This document shows positions 22,515-25,057 of a stretch of 25,057 nt of DNA, in pieces. A program made the translations under genes and the position numbers. The DNA is from Anaerolineaceae bacterium (GTDB taxonomy: Bacteria; Chloroflexota; Anaerolineae; JAAYZQ01). Under the pieces are notes generated by a model, which did no database searches, was not told where the DNA came from, and saw only the letters and a list, made by a program, of their open reading frames with translations. Each line of letters opens with the position of its first letter. Position 1 is the stretch's first letter. The DNA lies in the NCBI GenBank assembly GCA_012514775.1, contig JAAYZQ010000339.1, positions 1 to 25,057 of the forward strand. Reading direction: 5' to 3'.

Positions 22515-25057
22515 ATGACCGCAAACCGGATCCTCTTGGCGTTCACGCTGCTGACAACTGCACTGGTGTTGGCCCTGGTCGTGGGCGCAGGCCAGGGAGT
22601 GGCCATGGACGCAGGCCCGATTCCCGGCGCCCGCCCCTCTCCGACGCCTGACGGGCACGCTCCTGTTGCCCCCGCGGCCCCGGAGTCGCCGGCTGCACCC
22701 GAGATTCCGCCGCTGCCCGACCTCATCGTCGAAAGCATCCGGGTCGTCCCCAAGAATCCCATCATCAACCAGAGCGCCACGATCCTGGTGACCATCAAGA
22801 ACCAGGGCACCAAGGACCTGGCCATGGACAACAGCTTCTATACAGACCTGTACATTGACCCCGCAGTGGTGCCTATCCAGTTGGGCCAGGACAGTGACCA
22901 CGCCTGGGGCTGCCAGGCGTACTGGGTGCCTGCAGGTGAGTCCTATACCCTCTCGTGGGAGTATACCTTCACAGACGTCAAGGTGTATGCCCTCTATGCC
23001 CAGGTCGATACCGACGGGCACGTGGGCGAGGCCAATGAGAACAACAACGTCCTGGGGCCGATGTCGGTCGAAGTGATGGGGCCGAACCGTATTATCCACG
23101 AGACCCACCAGGATTTCCAGATGGGCCTCGCCTCCGGGCTGGACCTATCGCATCCGGATGGCGTGATTCGCCGCGGTCTTTGGTTCGTGGCTGAGGACGA
23201 GCCGGGAGTGTACCAGCCGGACGTGCAGATCGATGATCCTCCACTGCCTCCCAGCCATGACAACAATGTGAACCAGATCAGGCCGGCCTTGACGGGCAAT
23301 GGCGCCGGCGAGTTGTATGCTGCCTGGGAGGACGGCCGCAACGGTGGGGTGTACAACCGTGACATCTTTTTCGCCCGTTCGCTGGATGGGGGCGCGACCT
23401 GGATAGATGAGCAGCGCATCAACACGGACCCCCCCTTGCCCGCCACCGCCAATCAACACGCTCCCGACCTGGCCTACGACCCCGGGAGCGGGCGGCTCTA
23501 TGCCGTGTGGCAAGATCACCGCAGTGGCGATTATGACATCTATTTCTCATCCTCGACCGACGGTGGGCAAAACTGGCTGGCGAGTGATAAACAGGTCAGC
23601 CTCGATCCTCCAAACTCGCCCGACGCCGACCAACTCAATCCCTCCATCGCAGTGGCACCTTCTGGCAACATCTATGTCGTCTGGCAGGACAAGCGCAACG
23701 GCAACGACGACATTTATATCGCCCGATCCCAGGATGGCGGGGCGAACTGGGGCACCAACTATTTCGTCACCGACGATCCTCAAATGCGATCGCAGAACCA
23801 GGTCAACCCTTCTGTGGCTCTACAGGACGGTTGGTCGGGCGAAGATGTAATCTATGTTGCCTGGGAAGACTGGCGCGTGCCCGACCACCCCGAGATATAT
23901 GTAGCACAGTCTCTTGATGGCGGCGTAACCTTTGGCCTGGATGTGCCCGTCGACATTCCAACCGCAGGCACTTCGTACCGTGTCGAACCTTCCCTGGAAG
24001 TCGGGACGTTTATTAGCGGTACCTTTTCACTCCCCAGCTCGATACGCAAGCATGACATCCACGTCGCCTGGCAGCAAGGAGCAGAAGACGGGGCCGACGT
24101 TTATTGGACATACGCTATCGAGGAGTTTCCCGCCTTCGATGATGATTTGCCTGGCGAAGCTTGCCCGTACCCATATCAGAACAGCTTTTGTTTCAATGGC
24201 CTGACCAAGGTGAACGGATTCTACATCAACTCGAACTATGCGCTGCCTCCCGATCCAGCTCCCTCCTGGCCCGTCGAACCCTCGTGGCAGGGACAGGTAT
24301 CCCTCGCCCTGGCTTACGACACGGACCTGACTTGGTGCCATGCAGACTCGACCGAAGCATACAGCCGGGGGGTATTCATTGCCTGGTCCGACGCTGCCAG
24401 TTTTGACGAATGGCGCTACGAGTTGCACACCAGGCGCGTGGCCAGCCCCGGAGAAGGCCACGAGTCCTACGAGACCTGCGAGGATCAAGCGACAGGCGCT
24501 GTAAACGACAACCCCAAGCTCTATGGATATCGGGATGACCCAGACGACTATGCCCTGTACAGGCCGGCCGCGACAAGGCAGGCAAATCCCTATTTGTACA
24601 GCCAGAGATCACCCACTCCGTCCTGGTCGCCGCTTTTGTATCTCACCTGGGATGACGATCGCTGGGACGAGCCGCTGCACGCGGGCGCCGTCCGCAACCG
24701 CGACGTCTTTATGACACGGTTAGGCATGCCCCCTCAGTCGGTTCACGTCTCGCCCGTGATGGGCTCATCCAGCTATGTCCCCACCTGGTACGTGCTCTCC
24801 TGGTGGGGAGTCACCGAGCACAGCAGCGACCTGCTCTTTCAGACACGCTTTGGTCTCAACCCCGATCCGCCTCACACCGACGAAGAGCTGAACGGTTGGA
24901 CCCGCTGGACGGGCAACCCGAGCAGCCCTTACCTATGCCCGGACGCCGGTGAGGGCTGCTATTACGATGCACCCGGCCGGCACATCGTGGGCCCGGATGG
25001 CAGCGAGTGGCCGGAATATCCCTACATGCAGTACAAGGTGATCATCCGGGATACTAC
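22515..25057 (+). CDS. Large secreted CARDB plus Asp-box repeat protein (3' end missing)
   Basis: Open from an ATG with GGAGG 4 bp upstream to the right edge, 847 codons without a stop. A signal peptide covers about 1-30, then a short Pro/Ala linker. Residues about 68-165 form a CARDB-type adhesion domain (PDLIVESIRVVP, ATILVTIKNQG, DGHVGEANENNN). Then come four sialidase-like Asp-box repeats at about 289, 347, 405 and 466 (SLDGGATW, STDGGQNW, SQDGGANW, SLDGGVTF), each preceded by a W(E/Q)DxR segment; spacing is 58-61 residues. This predicts a beta-propeller-like domain. The later part (after about 500) is rich in Trp, Tyr and Cys without recognisable motifs. No catalytic triad of a true sialidase is evident, so binding or structural use is more likely. 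The sequence becomes less GC-biased after about 23500. Confidence 0.85.
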   Translation, partial: MTANRILLAFTLLTTALVLALVVGAGQGVAMDAGPIPGARPSPTPDGHAPVAPAAPESPAAPEIPPLPDLIVESIRVVPKNPIINQSATILVTIKNQGTKDLAMDNSFYTDLYIDPAVVPIQLGQDSDHAWGCQAYWVPAGESYTLSWEYTFTDVKVYALYAQVDTDGHVGEANENNNVLGPMSVEVMGPNRIIHETHQDFQMGLASGLDLSHPDGVIRRGLWFVAEDEPGVYQPDVQIDDPPLPPSHDNNVNQIRPALTGNGAGELYAAWEDGRNGGVYNRDIFFARSLDGGATWIDEQRINTDPPLPATANQHAPDLAYDPGSGRLYAVWQDHRSGDYDIYFSSSTDGGQNWLASDKQVSLDPPNSPDADQLNPSIAVAPSGNIYVVWQDKRNGNDDIYIARSQDGGANWGTNYFVTDDPQMRSQNQVNPSVALQDGWSGEDVIYVAWEDWRVPDHPEIYVAQSLDGGVTFGLDVPVDIPTAGTSYRVEPSLEVGTFISGTFSLPSSIRKHDIHVAWQQGAEDGADVYWTYAIEEFPAFDDDLPGEACPYPYQNSFCFNGLTKVNGFYINSNYALPPDPAPSWPVEPSWQGQVSLALAYDTDLTWCHADSTEAYSRGVFIAWSDAASFDEWRYELHTRRVASPGEGHESYETCEDQATGAVNDNPKLYGYRDDPDDYALYRPAATRQANPYLYSQRSPTPSWSPLLYLTWDDDRWDEPLHAGAVRNRDVFMTRLGMPPQSVHVSPVMGSSSYVPTWYVLSWWGVTEHSSDLLFQTRFGLNPDPPHTDEELNGWTRWTGNPSSPYLCPDAGEGCYYDAPGRHIVGPDGSEWPEYPYMQYKVIIRDT

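Overview
The window is GC-rich bacterial chromosome. It most resembles a member of the Chloroflexota (Anaerolineae/Caldilineae-like). The grounds are the GC-rich codon use, several exported proteins with long Thr-Pro-rich stalks of the TPTATPT type, and a CCCCAACCCCCTTCCC-type palindrome. This placement is an inference from style; no rRNA or other phylogenetic marker is present.

Left block (1-6106, minus strand). Reading leftward from a promoter at 6176-6204 are two ABC exporter half-transporters whose sequence asymmetry marks them as a heterodimer, then a short Rho-type termination factor. A geranylgeranyl-reductase-family flavoprotein follows with its own promoter and runs off the left edge.

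Second block (6291-9134, plus strand). tgt, apparently leaderless, is followed by uppP and a PstS-like phosphate-binding lipoprotein. Facing it with only 8 bp between the stop codons is a minus-strand pair: an IscR-like Rrf2 regulator and a PucC/BCD-family major-facilitator protein. The Rrf2 gene shares a back-to-back promoter region, with overlapping -35 boxes and a dyad, with a plus-strand operon. That operon encodes a xanthine-dehydrogenase-type molybdopterin subunit, an OsmC-family protein and a biotin-protein ligase without DNA-binding domain. A 38-residue membrane peptide follows with its own promoter and terminators.

Right block (14816-25057, plus strand) is mainly envelope and exported proteins: a Thr-Pro-stalk membrane protein, a GT39-type glycosyltransferase, a PpiC/SurA-like lipoprotein, a membrane-anchored helical-repeat protein, two more Thr-Pro-stalk proteins and a large secreted CARDB plus Asp-box protein cut by the right edge.

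The standout is at 17186-17980. A peroxiredoxin-glutaredoxin fusion has an in-frame TGA exactly at the peroxidatic cysteine position (TPV-TGA-T), followed 11 nt later by a long hairpin (17335-17371) with the geometry of a bacterial SECIS element. I read it as a selenoprotein that ordinary gene calling would truncate to a 215-residue protein lacking its active site.

Transcription signals are unusually legible: most transcription units have a -35/-10 pair spaced 16-18 bp, and at three junctions the -35 box overlaps the upstream gene's stop codon. No tRNA, rRNA, CRISPR array, IS element or integrase was seen. No gap between genes exceeds 300 bp; the longer ones (6107-6325, 10878-11055, 14673-14880, 17981-18220) hold the promoters and hairpins listed.
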